From NCBI RefSeq assembly GCF_037076565.1, contig NZ_AP029028.1:3286001-3350000 (forward strand): a stretch of 64,000 nucleotides of DNA. The letters are read 5' to 3'. The translations under genes were made by a program, and so were the position numbers. Below the pieces are notes generated by a model, which searched no databases, was not told the DNA's origin, and saw only the letters and a program-made list of their open reading frames with translations. Positions 37,160 through 47,408 of this stretch are shown piece after piece; position 1 is the first letter of the stretch, and every line of letters starts with the position of its first letter. Source of the DNA: Herbaspirillum sp. DW155 (GTDB lineage Bacteria > Pseudomonadota > Gammaproteobacteria > Burkholderiales > Burkholderiaceae_D).

Positions 37160-37231
37160 GTCCTTGGATCCCTGAAGAAAAGAAAACAAACCGACGTGGA
37201 CACTCCCGACTCGGACGAATATATTCTAGAT

Positions 37232-37250
37232 GCAAATGATTATTAATTGC
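37232..37250. promoter_or_regulatory. Fur box candidate between heme oxygenase and TonB receptor
   Basis: A 19-base near-palindrome with the core AATGAT and outer GCAA/TTGC arms matches the Fur consensus at 12 of 19 positions. It lies in the divergent promoter region of two iron/heme genes, where a Fur site is expected. Confidence 0.55.
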
Positions 37251-37433
37251 ATTGCCTTTGCAAAAACTTAATCCTAGAATGCAGAACTCATTCACGAAAG
37301 GTGAATCAGCCAGCCACTTGTTCTAGTCCACCCGCCGGTACCGATGAAAACAGCGTCAGCGATTTGATGATCCATCACGCCGCCGATCCTGCTAACGCCG
37401 GCGGTACCCACAAGACTAGAAGAGGAAGCAGCA

Positions 37434-39710
37434 ATGATTGCAGCAATCAAGCGGCGCGCGCCAGCGCCGATCCCGGCACGTCCCCTGCCCAAGAACCTGA
37501 CCATCGCCATCCAGCTGGCCCTGGCCGCACTGGCCATCAACCCGGCCCATGCCGAAGACAATGCCCGTAGCGAAGGCAGCCTCCCGCAAATCAGCGTGAC
37601 GGCGGACAAGACCAGTCGTGCCACCTCGCTGAACGCGGAAGACCTGCAGCGCAACGGCACCACCGACATGGCCAGCGTGATCCGCTACCAGCCGCTGGTG
37701 AGCGCCCCCTCCGCCCTCAGCGGTGCGGCCAACCTGTGGGATGGCAGCGGCACGTCGGGCTACAACATCCGTGGCGTGGAAGGCAACCGCATCGGCCTGG
37801 ACGTGGACGGCATCGAGCTGCCCTCGGCCGTGCCCTTGCCGGACAGCCTCAAGGCCACCGGCGTGGGTATCGGCCGCGATTACATCGATCCCGAACTCTT
37901 CCGCAAGGTCGACATCATCTCCGGCACCACCTCATCGGGAGAGAACGGTGCCACCGGCCTGGGCGGGCGCGTCTCGTTCCAGACCAAATCGCCGGACGAC
38001 TATCTGAGCGGCGGCAAGACCAGCTATCTCGGCGCCAAACTCGGCTACACCTCGGCCGACCAGGCCTGGGCCGAAGCCCTGACCACGGCACAGAAGATGG
38101 GCGACTGGAAACTGCTGGCCCTGTATTCCAATCGCGATGGTGCGCTTACCCAGTCCAAGGACGTCAGCGACGGCAACCGCGACAACTGGCATTCGGATGC
38201 CATCCTCTTGAAGGCCTTCTACGAAGGGTTGGCGCACCACAAGCTGGGCGTGACGCTGGACTTCTACGACCGCACCGACAACCGCATTCTCGACGGCGCC
38301 ACCTACAGCGCCTATCCGGCCGGCGCGACCCAGTACTCGACCACGCGCCGCCATCGCCTCCAGGTCGAGGACGAATACACCCCCGCAGCCGGCAGCATCG
38401 CCGCCTTCGACAAGCTGCGCATCCAGGCCTTCTACCAGGACAGCAAGAAGGAGGACTACACCATCGCCGCCAACTCGACCAACAGCTACACCCGCCGCAT
38501 CGATACCTACCTGGCCACCACCAGCGCCGGACTGAGCGCCGATGCCAGCAAGCGCATGGGTGCGCATGACCTGTTCTATGGCCTATCGCTGAGCACACTG
38601 GATGAGCAGCGCCCCTGGACCGAAGCGCGTTACACCAATGCCACCGGCGCGCTGGTGAGCGGCTACCCCTACACCAAGGACCGCATGGCTCCCACCCGCA
38701 CCAACAAGCTGGTGGCCTACGTGCGCGACGAATGGCACCTCACCCCGCGTGCCACGCTGACCCCGGGCCTGCGGGCCGAGTACTGGCACACCCAGCCCGG
38801 CGACCTGCGCAATTACCTGTCCAACGTCGGCAGCGCCGCCAGCGAAATCAAGTCCGACCATACTGCCTTCCTGGCACCCAGCCTGCGCTTTGCCTATGCG
38901 CTGGCGCCGACCTACGACTTCTTTGCGCAGTACAGCCGCGGCGTGCGCGTGGCGACGGCTGCCGAGAAGACCGGCACCTACGATTCCTCCACCTACGCCA
39001 GCTCGGCCTTCCTCTATGCCATCCTGGGCAATCCCGATCTCAAGAACGAGACCAGCGATGCCTTCGAGCTGGGCACCAAGGGTGAGCTGATCGATGGCCT
39101 GACGTTGAACACCTCGCTGTTCTATACCCGGTACAAGAACTTCATCGACTACCAGACCACCACCTACAGCGGCACCGCCCTGGCCTATCGCCTGCAGAAC
39201 ATTGCCAATGTCGATATCTATGGCGCCGAAGTGTCGGCCCAGCTGGACCTGGGCACCTATGCCGCTGCGTTGCGCGGTTACAGCCTGGGCAGCAGCGTCG
39301 GCGTGTCGGCCGGCCGCTCGCGCAACGATGCCGGTGCCAGCGGCTCGGTCAATTCCGTGGGACCGGCCAAGGGCACGCTGCGTGCGGCCTACGATGACGC
39401 CGCGGGCCGATACGGCGCCAGCCTCATCATGACGGCGGTGAAGTCCAAGCGCGCCAGCGCGGATGACGTGTCGGTCTCTTCGACCAGTGGTGCTTACGTG
39501 AACGTGCCCGGTTATGCCTTGTTCGACCTCTCCACCTACTGGAAGCTGAGCACCAACGTGACCCTGCACGCCGGCATCTATAACCTGACCGACCGCAAGT
39601 ACTGGGACTACGCCACCGTGCGCGGCCTGACCACTTCGCAATCCGTGCTGTTCCAGCGGGCGGCCCAACCGGGCCGCAATGCGGCCATCACCCTCAACAT
39701 CGACCTCTGA
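37434..39710 (+). CDS. TonB-dependent heme/hemoglobin receptor
   Basis: A 758-residue outer-membrane receptor with a signal peptide (cleavage near AHAE). The TonB box region is LPQISVTADK. The plug follows (YNIRGVEGNRIGLDVDGIELP, then VDIISGTTSSGENGATGLGGRVSF), and then a 22-strand barrel ending in ITLNIDL. FAQYSRGVRVATAAE and GNPDLKNETSDAFELG correspond to the FRAP and NPNL regions of heme receptors. An AGAGGAAG lies before the ATG. With the divergent heme oxygenase it forms a heme-iron uptake unit; the ABC transporter is not here. Confidence 0.88.
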   Translation: MIAAIKRRAPAPIPARPLPKNLTIAIQLALAALAINPAHAEDNARSEGSLPQISVTADKTSRATSLNAEDLQRNGTTDMASVIRYQPLVSAPSALSGAANLWDGSGTSGYNIRGVEGNRIGLDVDGIELPSAVPLPDSLKATGVGIGRDYIDPELFRKVDIISGTTSSGENGATGLGGRVSFQTKSPDDYLSGGKTSYLGAKLGYTSADQAWAEALTTAQKMGDWKLLALYSNRDGALTQSKDVSDGNRDNWHSDAILLKAFYEGLAHHKLGVTLDFYDRTDNRILDGATYSAYPAGATQYSTTRRHRLQVEDEYTPAAGSIAAFDKLRIQAFYQDSKKEDYTIAANSTNSYTRRIDTYLATTSAGLSADASKRMGAHDLFYGLSLSTLDEQRPWTEARYTNATGALVSGYPYTKDRMAPTRTNKLVAYVRDEWHLTPRATLTPGLRAEYWHTQPGDLRNYLSNVGSAASEIKSDHTAFLAPSLRFAYALAPTYDFFAQYSRGVRVATAAEKTGTYDSSTYASSAFLYAILGNPDLKNETSDAFELGTKGELIDGLTLNTSLFYTRYKNFIDYQTTTYSGTALAYRLQNIANVDIYGAEVSAQLDLGTYAAALRGYSLGSSVGVSAGRSRNDAGASGSVNSVGPAKGTLRAAYDDAAGRYGASLIMTAVKSKRASADDVSVSSTSGAYVNVPGYALFDLSTYWKLSTNVTLHAGIYNLTDRKYWDYATVRGLTTSQSVLFQRAAQPGRNAAITLNIDL

Positions 39711-40088
39711 AGCCGGGCTTCCCGGGGATGCCGCCGCACCGCGTTGTCGCGGTGGCATCCTGAACTTGTCCAGCGAAGAGACGCCCCGTCTCAAGTTCGC
39801 TCTTTACATGCCGATAACAGATGGCTCAGTTGACATTTGACGAAGCAACAAGCTGTTGCGGGCGGCGCACAGCTGCGCCCATGCGCCTGTGCTGAATCAG
39901 GTTTTTGCAGCGCAAAAACGATTCTTCGCTGCCGCTCGACGCTTCACTTTTGTAAAATGGAAGCTGAACATATCAAATACATCCGGCCGTCGTAATCCGT
40001 GAAGGATATTGCTTCACCGACCATCTTCCCCAGGGGTGGGAAAGGTCGGCGGACGGCGGCCTGGCATCGACTCGGGGAATCAGACATC
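39711..40088. other. Intergenic region after the TonB receptor
   Basis: GGATGCC (39727-39733) pairs with GGCATCC (39755-39761) around an inner CGCG stem. It may end the receptor transcript although it lacks a T tract. No gene is seen in the rest; an in-frame extension of the next gene from 39999 lacks a signal peptide and a ribosome site. Confidence 0.45.
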
Positions 40089-41018
40089 ATGCGACATTGG
40101 GCAAAACCGCTGGCCGCGTTCTGCATGGCAGCATCGCTGGCCTTGACCGGCAGCTGGGCGCACGCCGCACCCAACGCGGCGCCGCTGGAGGCAAGCCGCG
40201 TTTCGCTCACCAGTGTGGACCAGAAGGGGGGCAAGGCCACCCCGCTTTATGGCGTGTGGATCAAGGCGCGCAAAACATCGGGCAAGGGACCGTTCCCGAC
40301 CGTGATTGCACTGCATGGCTGCGGTGGTCTCTACAGCATCGTCAAGGATGGCCGGGGCGAATTCACGCCGCGCCACCTGGCCATGGCGCGGGTACTGGCC
40401 GACGCCGGCTACAACGTGCTGTTCCCGGACAGCTTCACCCCGCGCGGCCGCCGCTCGACCTGCCAGGACACCGTGGCCCAGCGCGAGGCCAGCGCCATGA
40501 ACCGCCGTTTCGACGTCGAAGCGGCCATGCACTGGGTGACCTCGCAACCGGACGTGGACGTCAAGCGCATCGCCCTGCTGGGCTGGTCGCATGGCGCCTC
40601 GACCCTGCTGGCCTCGATCAACCTGGCCGAGACCGACGTGGCCATCCGCAAGATCCAGCCGCGCGCGGCGGTGGCCTTCTATCCGGACTGCCGCCCCTAC
40701 GCCAAGACCAGCGAGCCCTTCAAACCGGCCGCGCCCCTGCTGATCCTGATGGGCAAGAACGATGACTGGACTCCGCCCCAGGCCTGCGAAGCCATCGAGC
40801 AAAAGATGCAGGGCAGCGACACCGAGATCGCCCTGCGCCTGTATCCGGACACCTACCACGACTTCGACGCCCCCGGCCTGCCGGTGCACGTGCGCATGGA
40901 CGTCTCCGGAGTGGGCAGCAAACGCGGCGAAGGCGTCACCAGCGGCGGCAACCCGGATGCGCGCAGCCAGGCCTATCGCTCCATGCTCAACTTCCTGGAT
41001 GCCAAGTTGAATTACTGA
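40089..41018 (+). CDS. Exported alpha/beta hydrolase, dienelactone hydrolase-like
   Basis: A 309-residue protein with a signal peptide (cleavage near AHAAP). The fold is shown by TVIALHGCGGLYS (oxyanion region), the nucleophile elbow LGWSHGAS (Ser near residue 178), LMGKNDDWTP (acid) and DTYHDFDAPG (catalytic His). These fit the dienelactone hydrolase superfamily but with Ser in place of the Cys of true dienelactone hydrolases. It acts outside the cytoplasm; the substrate is unknown. Confidence 0.85.
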   Translation: MRHWAKPLAAFCMAASLALTGSWAHAAPNAAPLEASRVSLTSVDQKGGKATPLYGVWIKARKTSGKGPFPTVIALHGCGGLYSIVKDGRGEFTPRHLAMARVLADAGYNVLFPDSFTPRGRRSTCQDTVAQREASAMNRRFDVEAAMHWVTSQPDVDVKRIALLGWSHGASTLLASINLAETDVAIRKIQPRAAVAFYPDCRPYAKTSEPFKPAAPLLILMGKNDDWTPPQACEAIEQKMQGSDTEIALRLYPDTYHDFDAPGLPVHVRMDVSGVGSKRGEGVTSGGNPDARSQAYRSMLNFLDAKLNY

Positions 41019-41086
41019 GCGGCCCGGCGATCCGGCGGCCCGGCGGTCCGGCGCAGCCCGGATTTCGGCAATTTGCTTCACCAAAA

Positions 41087-41119
41087 ACAATGCCGGCCCC
41101 TTGCGGGAGCCGGCATTGT
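41087..41119. terminator. Bidirectional hairpin terminator
   Basis: ACAATGCCGGC pairs with GCCGGCATTGT around CCCTTGCGGGA. It lies between the convergent hydrolase and HDOD genes; on the minus strand it is followed by TTTTTGG. Confidence 0.7.
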
Positions 41120-41196
41120 CGTCTGCTTCGGCGTATTTCTTCACATCGGCCGGAAACCACCGTCCACCGGCGCTCTCCGGCCGGTGCCCTGGCAGA

Positions 41197-42021
41197 TCAG
41201 TCAAGCATGTCGCGCATGCCCTCGCTCAGCTCGTCCAGCGGCGGCATCGCTTCGGTGAAGGTCCGCAAGCTCAGGCCCAACCGGCCGGCCACCTCGGCCG
41301 GGAAGGTCGATTCCAGCTCGTCGGCGTCGTACTTGTGTTCCTCGGCGCGGGCGCGCCAGGCGGCCACGTGGATGAGGGCGGCAAAGGGATCGTAAGTCCC
41401 CAGCAGCGGCTGCGGGAAAGCCTTGATGACCTGCGCGAACTCGTCCGGGAAACGCCAGCGGCGCGCCAGTTCGGCACCCACGTCGGCAAAGTCGTAGCCG
41501 AAGGAAGTGCGCTCCACATCCAGGCGCCGCGCATCCAGCGGCCCGGCCACCTTGTCCACTTCAAGCGCCTGCTCGGGCATGCCCGCATGCATCACCAGCT
41601 GGCCGATGGCATGCATCAGCCCCACCGTGAAGGCAAATTCGGCATTGAGCTTGACCTCTTTGGCCAGCCACTTGGCGATGATGGCCGTATCGAGGCTGTA
41701 GCGCCAGAACAGCTTGAGGTCCACGCCGGGCAGCTTCTTGAAGCTGCCGGCCATACCGGTACTGATCACCAGGGTGCGCACGGTCATGAAACCCAGCATC
41801 AGCACGGCATCATCGACCGTGCCGATGGTGCGCGAGACATGGTAATAGGACGAATTGGCCAGGCGCAGGATCTTGGCGCTGAGCACCTGGTCGGCGGCCA
41901 GCTTCCTGGCGATCTGTTCAATCGAAACCGCGTCGTTGTTGAAACTTTCGATGACTTCCTGCACCACCTTCGGAATACTCGGCAAGGCAGTTTGCTGCTG
42001 GAACAGTGCTTCCAATTTCAT
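41197..42021 (-). CDS. HDOD domain-containing protein
   Basis: A 274-residue soluble protein made of one HDOD domain: [48 protein letters not shown], the D and A of [14 protein letters not shown], and [16 protein letters not shown] in place of the HD metal site. HDOD proteins bind no metal and act in signalling, often with cyclic-di-GMP or chemotaxis systems. It stands alone. Confidence 0.88.
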   Translation of the reverse strand: MKLEALFQQQTALPSIPKVVQEVIESFNNDAVSIEQIARKLAADQVLSAKILRLANSSYYHVSRTIGTVDDAVLMLGFMTVRTLVISTGMAGSFKKLPGVDLKLFWRYSLDTAIIAKWLAKEVKLNAEFAFTVGLMHAIGQLVMHAGMPEQALEVDKVAGPLDARRLDVERTSFGYDFADVGAELARRWRFPDEFAQVIKAFPQPLLGTYDPFAALIHVAAWRARAEEHKYDADELESTFPAEVAGRLGLSLRTFTEAMPPLDELSEGMRDMLD

Positions 42022-42495
42022 GCTTCTCTCCTGTAAGACGACCCCCAGACATCTCGCTTTTGAGCGCTTATCAGGACCACCCCCGTGGCATGTGCGGCCG
42101 GACGATGCCCCCCACGACGCCGACTGGCCCCGGCATCATCCTGGCTGCGCCGTAGCTGGCAGCCCTCTCTTCTCCGGAAACCTGCAGAACTTCTCCCGGA
42201 TCAGTCATCGCGCCTTCAGTATAACGTCAGCAAATGTCAGTCACCCACGGCTTTTTCTGGCGGCCGGAAGGCGGGCACAAAAACAACAAGCCGCACTGAT
42301 GCCACGGCGAAACTCGCTGATTCGTTCATCTTCTTGCTACGCAGGGAGAAGCCGCGATCACCAGCGGCTGGGAATGGACGAAAAAGAACTGGCACAACGA
42401 CGCAAAAAAACCGCGCCCCGGGCGCAGGAAAACGCGAAAAATCCGCGCCGGGCAGCATTTCCGGCTGCATTGCCGTGGCTTGGCGCAGTTGTGCT
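42022..42495. other. Intergenic region between the HDOD gene and argH
   Basis: The two genes are divergent. No frame has a convincing start or composition; an argH-frame extension upstream of 42530 reads through promoter DNA and is rejected. Confidence 0.45.
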
Positions 42496-42504
42496 TGCTA
42501 TAAT
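42496..42504 (+). promoter_or_regulatory. Extended -10 promoter of argH
   Basis: TGCTATAAT is a perfect extended -10 box 26 bases before the argH start. The -35 region is weak, as is usual with extended -10 promoters. Confidence 0.6.
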
Positions 42505-42529
42505 CGCCCCTTCTCCGGAATTCCCTGAT

Positions 42530-43924
42530 ATGACAGACCAATTTGCTAAAAAGGGCGAAGCCTGGTCGGCTCGCTTTTCTGAACCCGTCTCCGATCTCGT
42601 CAAGCGCTATACCGCATCGGTGTTCTTCGACAACCGCATGGCCCAGGTCGACATCCAGGGCTCGCTGGCGCACGCCGAAATGCTGGCCCATCAGGGCATC
42701 ATCAGCGCGGCCGACTACGCCGACATCCAGCGCGGCATGGCCCAGATCAAGGGTGAAATCGAGTCCGGCCAGTTCGAATGGCTGCTGGACCTGGAAGACG
42801 TCCACCTCAACATCGAGAAGCGCCTGACCGAACTGGTGGGCGACGCCGGCAAGCGCCTGCACACCGGCCGTTCGCGCAACGACCAGGTGGCTACCGACAT
42901 CCGCCTCTACATGCGCGGCGCGGTCGACGACATCATCGGCCTGCTGCGCGAATTGCGCCTGGCCCTGCTGGACCTGGCCGAGCAGCACGCCGACACCATC
43001 CTGCCCGGCTTCACCCACATGCAGGTAGCGCAGCCGATCACCTTCGGCCACCACGTGCTGGCCTATGTCGAGATGTTCGGCCGCGATGCCGAACGCATGA
43101 TCGACGCCCGCAAGCGCATCAACCGCCTGCCGCTGGGCGCGGCTGCCCTGGCCGGCACCACTTTCCCGATCGACCGTCTGCGCGTGGCCAAGACCCTGGG
43201 CTTCGATGACGTCTGCCGCAATTCGCTGGATGCCGTCTCGGACCGTGACTTCGCCATCGAATTCTGCGCCGCCGCGGCACTGGTGATGACGCACATCTCG
43301 CGCATGTCCGAAGAGCTGGTGATCTGGATGAGCCCGCGCGTGGGCTTCATCGATATCGCCGACCGCTTCTGCACCGGCTCGTCGATCATGCCGCAGAAGA
43401 AGAACCCGGATGTGCCCGAACTGGCGCGTGGCAAGACCGGCCGCGTCAACGGCCACCTGATCGCCCTGCTGACCCTGATGAAGGGCCAGCCCCTGGCCTA
43501 CAACAAGGACAACCAGGAAGACAAGGAACCGCTGTTCGATACCGTCGACACGCTCACCGATACCCTGCGCATCTTCGCCGACATGGCCCGCGGCATCAGC
43601 GTCAAGCCCGAAGCCATGCGCGCGGCGGCCCTGCAAGGCTATGCCACGGCAACCGACCTGGCCGACTACCTGGTCAAGAAGGGCCTGCCCTTCCGCGACG
43701 CCCACGAAGCTGTCGCCCACGCCGTGCGTACCTGCGTGGACAAGGGTTGCGATCTGGCCGACCTGTCGCTGGATGAACTGCGCGCCTTCTCCGACCTGAT
43801 CGGTGAAGACGTCTTTGCCGTGTTGACGCTGGAAGGCTCGGTGGCCGCCCGTGACCATATCGGCGGCACCGCACCCAACCAGGTGCGTGCGGCCATTGCG
43901 CAACTGCGCAAGGAACTGAACTAA
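42530..43924 (+). CDS. argH: Argininosuccinate lyase
   Basis: A 464-residue cytoplasmic enzyme that splits argininosuccinate to arginine and fumarate. Motifs: [44 protein letters not shown] (catalytic His) and the fumarase-superfamily signature [20 protein letters not shown] with the catalytic Ser. The start at 42530 ([16 protein letters not shown]) follows a good extended -10 promoter and gives the normal length. Confidence 0.96.
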   Translation: MTDQFAKKGEAWSARFSEPVSDLVKRYTASVFFDNRMAQVDIQGSLAHAEMLAHQGIISAADYADIQRGMAQIKGEIESGQFEWLLDLEDVHLNIEKRLTELVGDAGKRLHTGRSRNDQVATDIRLYMRGAVDDIIGLLRELRLALLDLAEQHADTILPGFTHMQVAQPITFGHHVLAYVEMFGRDAERMIDARKRINRLPLGAAALAGTTFPIDRLRVAKTLGFDDVCRNSLDAVSDRDFAIEFCAAAALVMTHISRMSEELVIWMSPRVGFIDIADRFCTGSSIMPQKKNPDVPELARGKTGRVNGHLIALLTLMKGQPLAYNKDNQEDKEPLFDTVDTLTDTLRIFADMARGISVKPEAMRAAALQGYATATDLADYLVKKGLPFRDAHEAVAHAVRTCVDKGCDLADLSLDELRAFSDLIGEDVFAVLTLEGSVAARDHIGGTAPNQVRAAIAQLRKELN

Positions 43925-43956
43925 CCGCTGAAACGAACGCATGGCGCCATCGTTCA

Positions 43957-44051
43957 CCCGTTCGGACTGAGTAGCGGCGCAGCCGCGTATCGAAGGCGCG
44001 CAGTCGCTGCGCCTTCGATACAGCCCTTCGGGCCTACTCAGTCCGAACGGG
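43957..44051. repeat. REP-like palindromic element after argH
   Basis: CCCGTTCGGACTGAGTAG (43958-43974 region) pairs with CTACTCAGTCCGAACGGG (44034-44051), and inside it GTATCGAAGGCGC pairs with GCGCCTTCGATAC. The same modules form the element between nirB and nirD. Such TTCGATAC...CTCAG...GAACGG repeats are known to be scattered in genomes of Burkholderiales. Confidence 0.75.
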
Positions 44052-44382
44052 AACAGATGGTTTGCGCGCCAGCATCAAAGAAGAGCACCACCCCTCGTCC
44101 GCTGGCCGGACGATGTTCGCATGCCGCTCTGGCGCGCCCTACCCGGGCGCGTTGCAGCGGGTTGTAAGTGCTGGCGCAGCCTGCCTTGGCAGGCTGCGGC
44201 GGCTGTATCGAAAGAGACCGCAAAACGGTCTTCAGAGGATGGAGCACAAGTCCCGGCCATCCCGGGCGCCTTTTGCATCATCCTCGATGAAGAAATCGCC
44301 TCATGACGTCGCGCCGCGCTGTTGCGCACGGCGCAGCGTGATGCGGACGATTTCTACAATATCTAACTGAGGAGAGAACTCG
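44052..44382. other. Leader and promoter region of the liv operon
   Basis: No gene is seen. A hairpin GCAGCCTGCC-TTG-GCAGGCTGC lies near 44177-44199 without a T tract. TGAGGAGAG before 44383 is the livK ribosome site. Confidence 0.45.
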
Positions 44383-45540
44383 ATGCAATTCAATACCATG
44401 CTCAAGACCATTCCGGCCCTGCTGATCGGTGCCACCCTGTCTTCGGCCGCGCTGGCCGCCGACATCAAGCTGGGCGTCGCCGAAGCGCTGACCGGCCCGG
44501 CCGCCAAGTATGGCGTAGCCATCAAGAACGGCTTCACGCTGGCTTCCGAAGAGATCAATGCCAAGGGCGGCGTCAACGGCGACAAGCTGGCCCTGGTGAT
44601 CGAAGACGAACAAGGCAAGAAGGAAGAAGCCATCAACGTCTTCAAGAAGCTGATCTTCCAGGACAAGGTGCTGGCCGTCTTCGGTCCCACCCTGTCGAAC
44701 TCGGCCTTCGCCGCCGACCCGATCGCCAATGCCGCCAAGGTGGTGGTGTTCGGCACCAGCAATACCGCTGACGGCATCACGGCCATGGGCCCCTTCACCT
44801 TCCGCAATTCCGTGATGGAAGCCGACGTGCTGCCTGTCACCGTCAAGGCCGCCGTGAAGCACTTCGGCATCAAGAAGGTCGCCGTGATCTACGGTAACGA
44901 CGACGCCTTCACCAAGTCCGGCTACGACGTCTTCAAGGCCACCCTGGAACAGCAGAAGATCCCCGTCACCACCACCGAGGCCTATGCCAAGGGCGACGTC
45001 GACTTCAAGGCCCAGCTGACCAAGATCAAGGCCGGCAACCCGGACGCCATCGTCTGCTCCTGCCTGGCTGAAGAAGCCGCCAACATCATCCTGCAGACCC
45101 GCGCGCTGGGCATGAAGCAGCCCTTCATCGGCGGCAATGGCCTGAACTCGCCCAAGCTGTTCGAGATCGCCAAGGATGCCGGCGACAACACCCTGATGGG
45201 CAGCCCCTGGTCGGCCGAGAACCAGACCCCGGCCAACAAGGCCTTCATCGCGGCCTACAAGGCCAAGTTCGGTTCCGACCCTGACCAGTTCGCCGCGCAA
45301 GCCTATGACGCCATGTACATCATGGCCGATGCGATCAAGAGCGTGAAGCTCACCGGCAACCTGGCCAAAGACCGTGACGCCGTGCGCGCCGCGCTGCCGG
45401 CAGTCAAGATCGATGGCGCCACCGGCAAGTTCGCCTTCCGCGCAGCCCCGGCCGTGGCCGGCAAGCAGGTCGGCTTCGATGCAGACCAGGAAGCCATCGT
45501 CAACATCGCCAAGGGCGGCAAGTTCGTCCTGCTGAAGTAA
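44383..45540 (+). CDS. livK: Branched-chain amino acid ABC transporter, substrate-binding protein
   Basis: A 385-residue periplasmic binding protein with a signal peptide (cleavage at ALAADIKLG). The mature part shows the LivJ/LivK pattern: IKLGVAEALTGPAAKYGVAIKNGFTLASEEINAKGG at the N-terminus, FGPTLSNSAFAADPIAN, KKVAVIYGNDDAFTKSGYDVFK and QAYDAMYIMADAI. First gene of livKHMGF. The true ligand may be another amino acid or amide. Confidence 0.92.
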   Translation: MQFNTMLKTIPALLIGATLSSAALAADIKLGVAEALTGPAAKYGVAIKNGFTLASEEINAKGGVNGDKLALVIEDEQGKKEEAINVFKKLIFQDKVLAVFGPTLSNSAFAADPIANAAKVVVFGTSNTADGITAMGPFTFRNSVMEADVLPVTVKAAVKHFGIKKVAVIYGNDDAFTKSGYDVFKATLEQQKIPVTTTEAYAKGDVDFKAQLTKIKAGNPDAIVCSCLAEEAANIILQTRALGMKQPFIGGNGLNSPKLFEIAKDAGDNTLMGSPWSAENQTPANKAFIAAYKAKFGSDPDQFAAQAYDAMYIMADAIKSVKLTGNLAKDRDAVRAALPAVKIDGATGKFAFRAAPAVAGKQVGFDADQEAIVNIAKGGKFVLLK

Positions 45541-45649
45541 GCAGCCCAAGGCTGCAAAGACGGTCGCTGCCGGACCACCGGCGGCGACCGCTCGCAAGTC
45601 ATCGGGCGCCACGCGGCGCCCGGCGTCACCTCACCTATTGCAGGTTCCC

Positions 45650-46531
45650 ATGTTAGAACAACAGCTCATCAATGCACTCTCGCTGGGCAGCGTGTACGCG
45701 CTCTTCGCGCTCGGTTTCACGCTGGTCTTTGGCGTGTTGGGCGTGATCAATCTTTCGCACGGCGCCATCTTCATGCTGGGCAGCTATGCCGCCCTGCTGC
45801 TGGTGGAGCAGATGGCCCTGCCCCTGTGGGTGGCCCTGCTGCTGGCCATGGTGGCCACGGGCCTCCTGGGCCTCATCATCGACGTGCTGGTCTTGAAGCC
45901 CTTGCGCCGCCGCAATGCGCCGCACCTGATCCCGATGATCGCCACCATTGGCGTGGCCATCATGATCACCAACATTTCGCAGGGTATCTTCGGCGCCGAG
46001 AACAAACGCTTCCCCCAGGGCACCATCCCTGAAGACAGCGTGAGCCTGGGCAACCTGCACATCACCGCCGTGCAGGTGGCGATCATCGTGATCGCCTTCG
46101 TGCTGATGGTGGTGCTGCTGGGCGTGATGCGCAAGACCCAGCTGGGCCGCGCGCTGCGCGCCATCGCCGAGTCGCCCAAGGCGGCTTACCTGCTGGGCAT
46201 CAACGTCGAGGGCCTGTTCCTGCTGACCTCGTTTGCCGCAGCGGCTTTGGGTGGCGCGGCCGGGGTGCTGGTGGGCGTGTCCTTCAATGCGATCTCGCCC
46301 TTCATGGGCCAGCCGATGCTGCACAAGGGCATCGCCGTCATCATCCTGGGCGGCATGGGCGATATCCGTGGCGCGATGATCGGCGGCCTCTTCCTCGGCT
46401 TTGCCGAAGTGCTGACGGTGGCCTATATCTCGAGCGACTTCCGCGACGCGGTGGCCTTTGGCCTCCTGTTCCTGATCCTGCTGGTAAAACCCTCCGGCAT
46501 GTTTGGCAAAGTGCTGGAAAGGAAGGCATAA
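45650..46531 (+). CDS. livH: Branched-chain amino acid ABC transporter, permease LivH
   Basis: A 293-residue inner-membrane permease with about eight membrane segments. Family features: LINALSLGSVYALFALGFTLVFGVLGVINLSHG at the N-terminus, RKTQLGRALRAIAESPKAAYLLGIN (coupling loop to the ATPases, EAA-like) and KGIAVIILGGMGDIRGAMIGGLFLG. It follows livK after 109 bases that contain two GC-rich hairpins, which may lower expression relative to the binding protein. Confidence 0.92.
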   Translation: MLEQQLINALSLGSVYALFALGFTLVFGVLGVINLSHGAIFMLGSYAALLLVEQMALPLWVALLLAMVATGLLGLIIDVLVLKPLRRRNAPHLIPMIATIGVAIMITNISQGIFGAENKRFPQGTIPEDSVSLGNLHITAVQVAIIVIAFVLMVVLLGVMRKTQLGRALRAIAESPKAAYLLGINVEGLFLLTSFAAAALGGAAGVLVGVSFNAISPFMGQPMLHKGIAVIILGGMGDIRGAMIGGLFLGFAEVLTVAYISSDFRDAVAFGLLFLILLVKPSGMFGKVLERKA

Positions 46532-46532
46532 G

Positions 46533-47408
46533 ATGGGCTTCATGGATTGGTGGGATGGCTTCTGGGCCACCTACAACACCGTCATTTTCAGCATCGGCGT
46601 CAATGCCATGCTGGCACTCTCGATCTACGTCACGCTGTCCTGCGGACTGCTGTCGCTGGCCAATGCAGCCTTCATGGGCATCGGCGCCTATACCGCATCG
46701 CTGTTGACGATGCAGTTCGACATGCCCTTCCCCATCGCGCTGGCAGCCGGCGGCGTGCTGCCCTCGCTGGTGGCGCTGGTGATCGGCATCCCGACGCTGC
46801 GCCTGTCGGGCGTGTATCTGGCCATGGCAACGCTGGGCTTTGGCGAAGTGGTCCGGGTGATCGTGCTGAACCTGGACATCACCGGCGGCCCGATGGGCTT
46901 GAACGGCGTGCCGCCGATCACCGAATGGTGGCACATCGTGCTGCTCTTGGGCGTGACCATCTATGCGCTGGCGCGCCTGCGCCGTTCCAAGATCGGCCGT
47001 GCCTTCGAGGCCATCAAGGAAGATGAGATCGCCGCGCGCCTGATGGGCGTAAACGTGGCCGGCTACAAGCTGCTGGCCTTCGTCATCGGTGCGGCCATCG
47101 CGGGCGTGGCCGGTGGCCTGAACGCGCACTTTACCTTCACCATCGGCCCCAACAACTATGGCTTCGAGAATGCCGTGGACATCCTGACCATGGCCGTCTT
47201 CGGCGGCACCAGCAACCTGATCGGCCCGATGATAGGCTCGACCATCCTCTCGCTGCTGCCGGAAGTGCTGCGTCATTTCAAGGACTTCCGCCTGGCCATC
47301 AATGGCCTGATCCTGATCCTGGTGGTGCTGTACCTGCCAAAGGGCATCTGGGATCCGCGCCGCATCCGCGCCTTCCTGGGTCGCAACGCTGAGAAGAAGG
47401 TGAAGTAA
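46533..47408 (+). CDS. livM: Branched-chain amino acid ABC transporter, permease LivM
   Basis: A 291-residue inner-membrane permease. Visible: YVTLSCGLLSLANAAFMGIGAYTASLL, LRLSGVYLAMATLGFGEVVRVI, the coupling loop RSKIGRAFEAIKEDEIAARLMGVNV and FGGTSNLIGPMIGSTIL. It starts one base after livH and its stop overlaps the start of livG (TAATG), so the genes are tightly coupled. Confidence 0.92.
   Translation: MGFMDWWDGFWATYNTVIFSIGVNAMLALSIYVTLSCGLLSLANAAFMGIGAYTASLLTMQFDMPFPIALAAGGVLPSLVALVIGIPTLRLSGVYLAMATLGFGEVVRVIVLNLDITGGPMGLNGVPPITEWWHIVLLLGVTIYALARLRRSKIGRAFEAIKEDEIAARLMGVNVAGYKLLAFVIGAAIAGVAGGLNAHFTFTIGPNNYGFENAVDILTMAVFGGTSNLIGPMIGSTILSLLPEVLRHFKDFRLAINGLILILVVLYLPKGIWDPRRIRAFLGRNAEKKVK

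Noticed and set aside
41855..42529. Upstream extension of argH
   Set aside because: Passes through the argH promoter and antisense to the HDOD gene; the ATG at 42530 gives the normal enzyme.
45541..45649. Hairpins between livK and livH as a terminator
   Set aside because: The stems are GC-rich but no T tract follows; partial attenuation is possible, a true operon end is unlikely.
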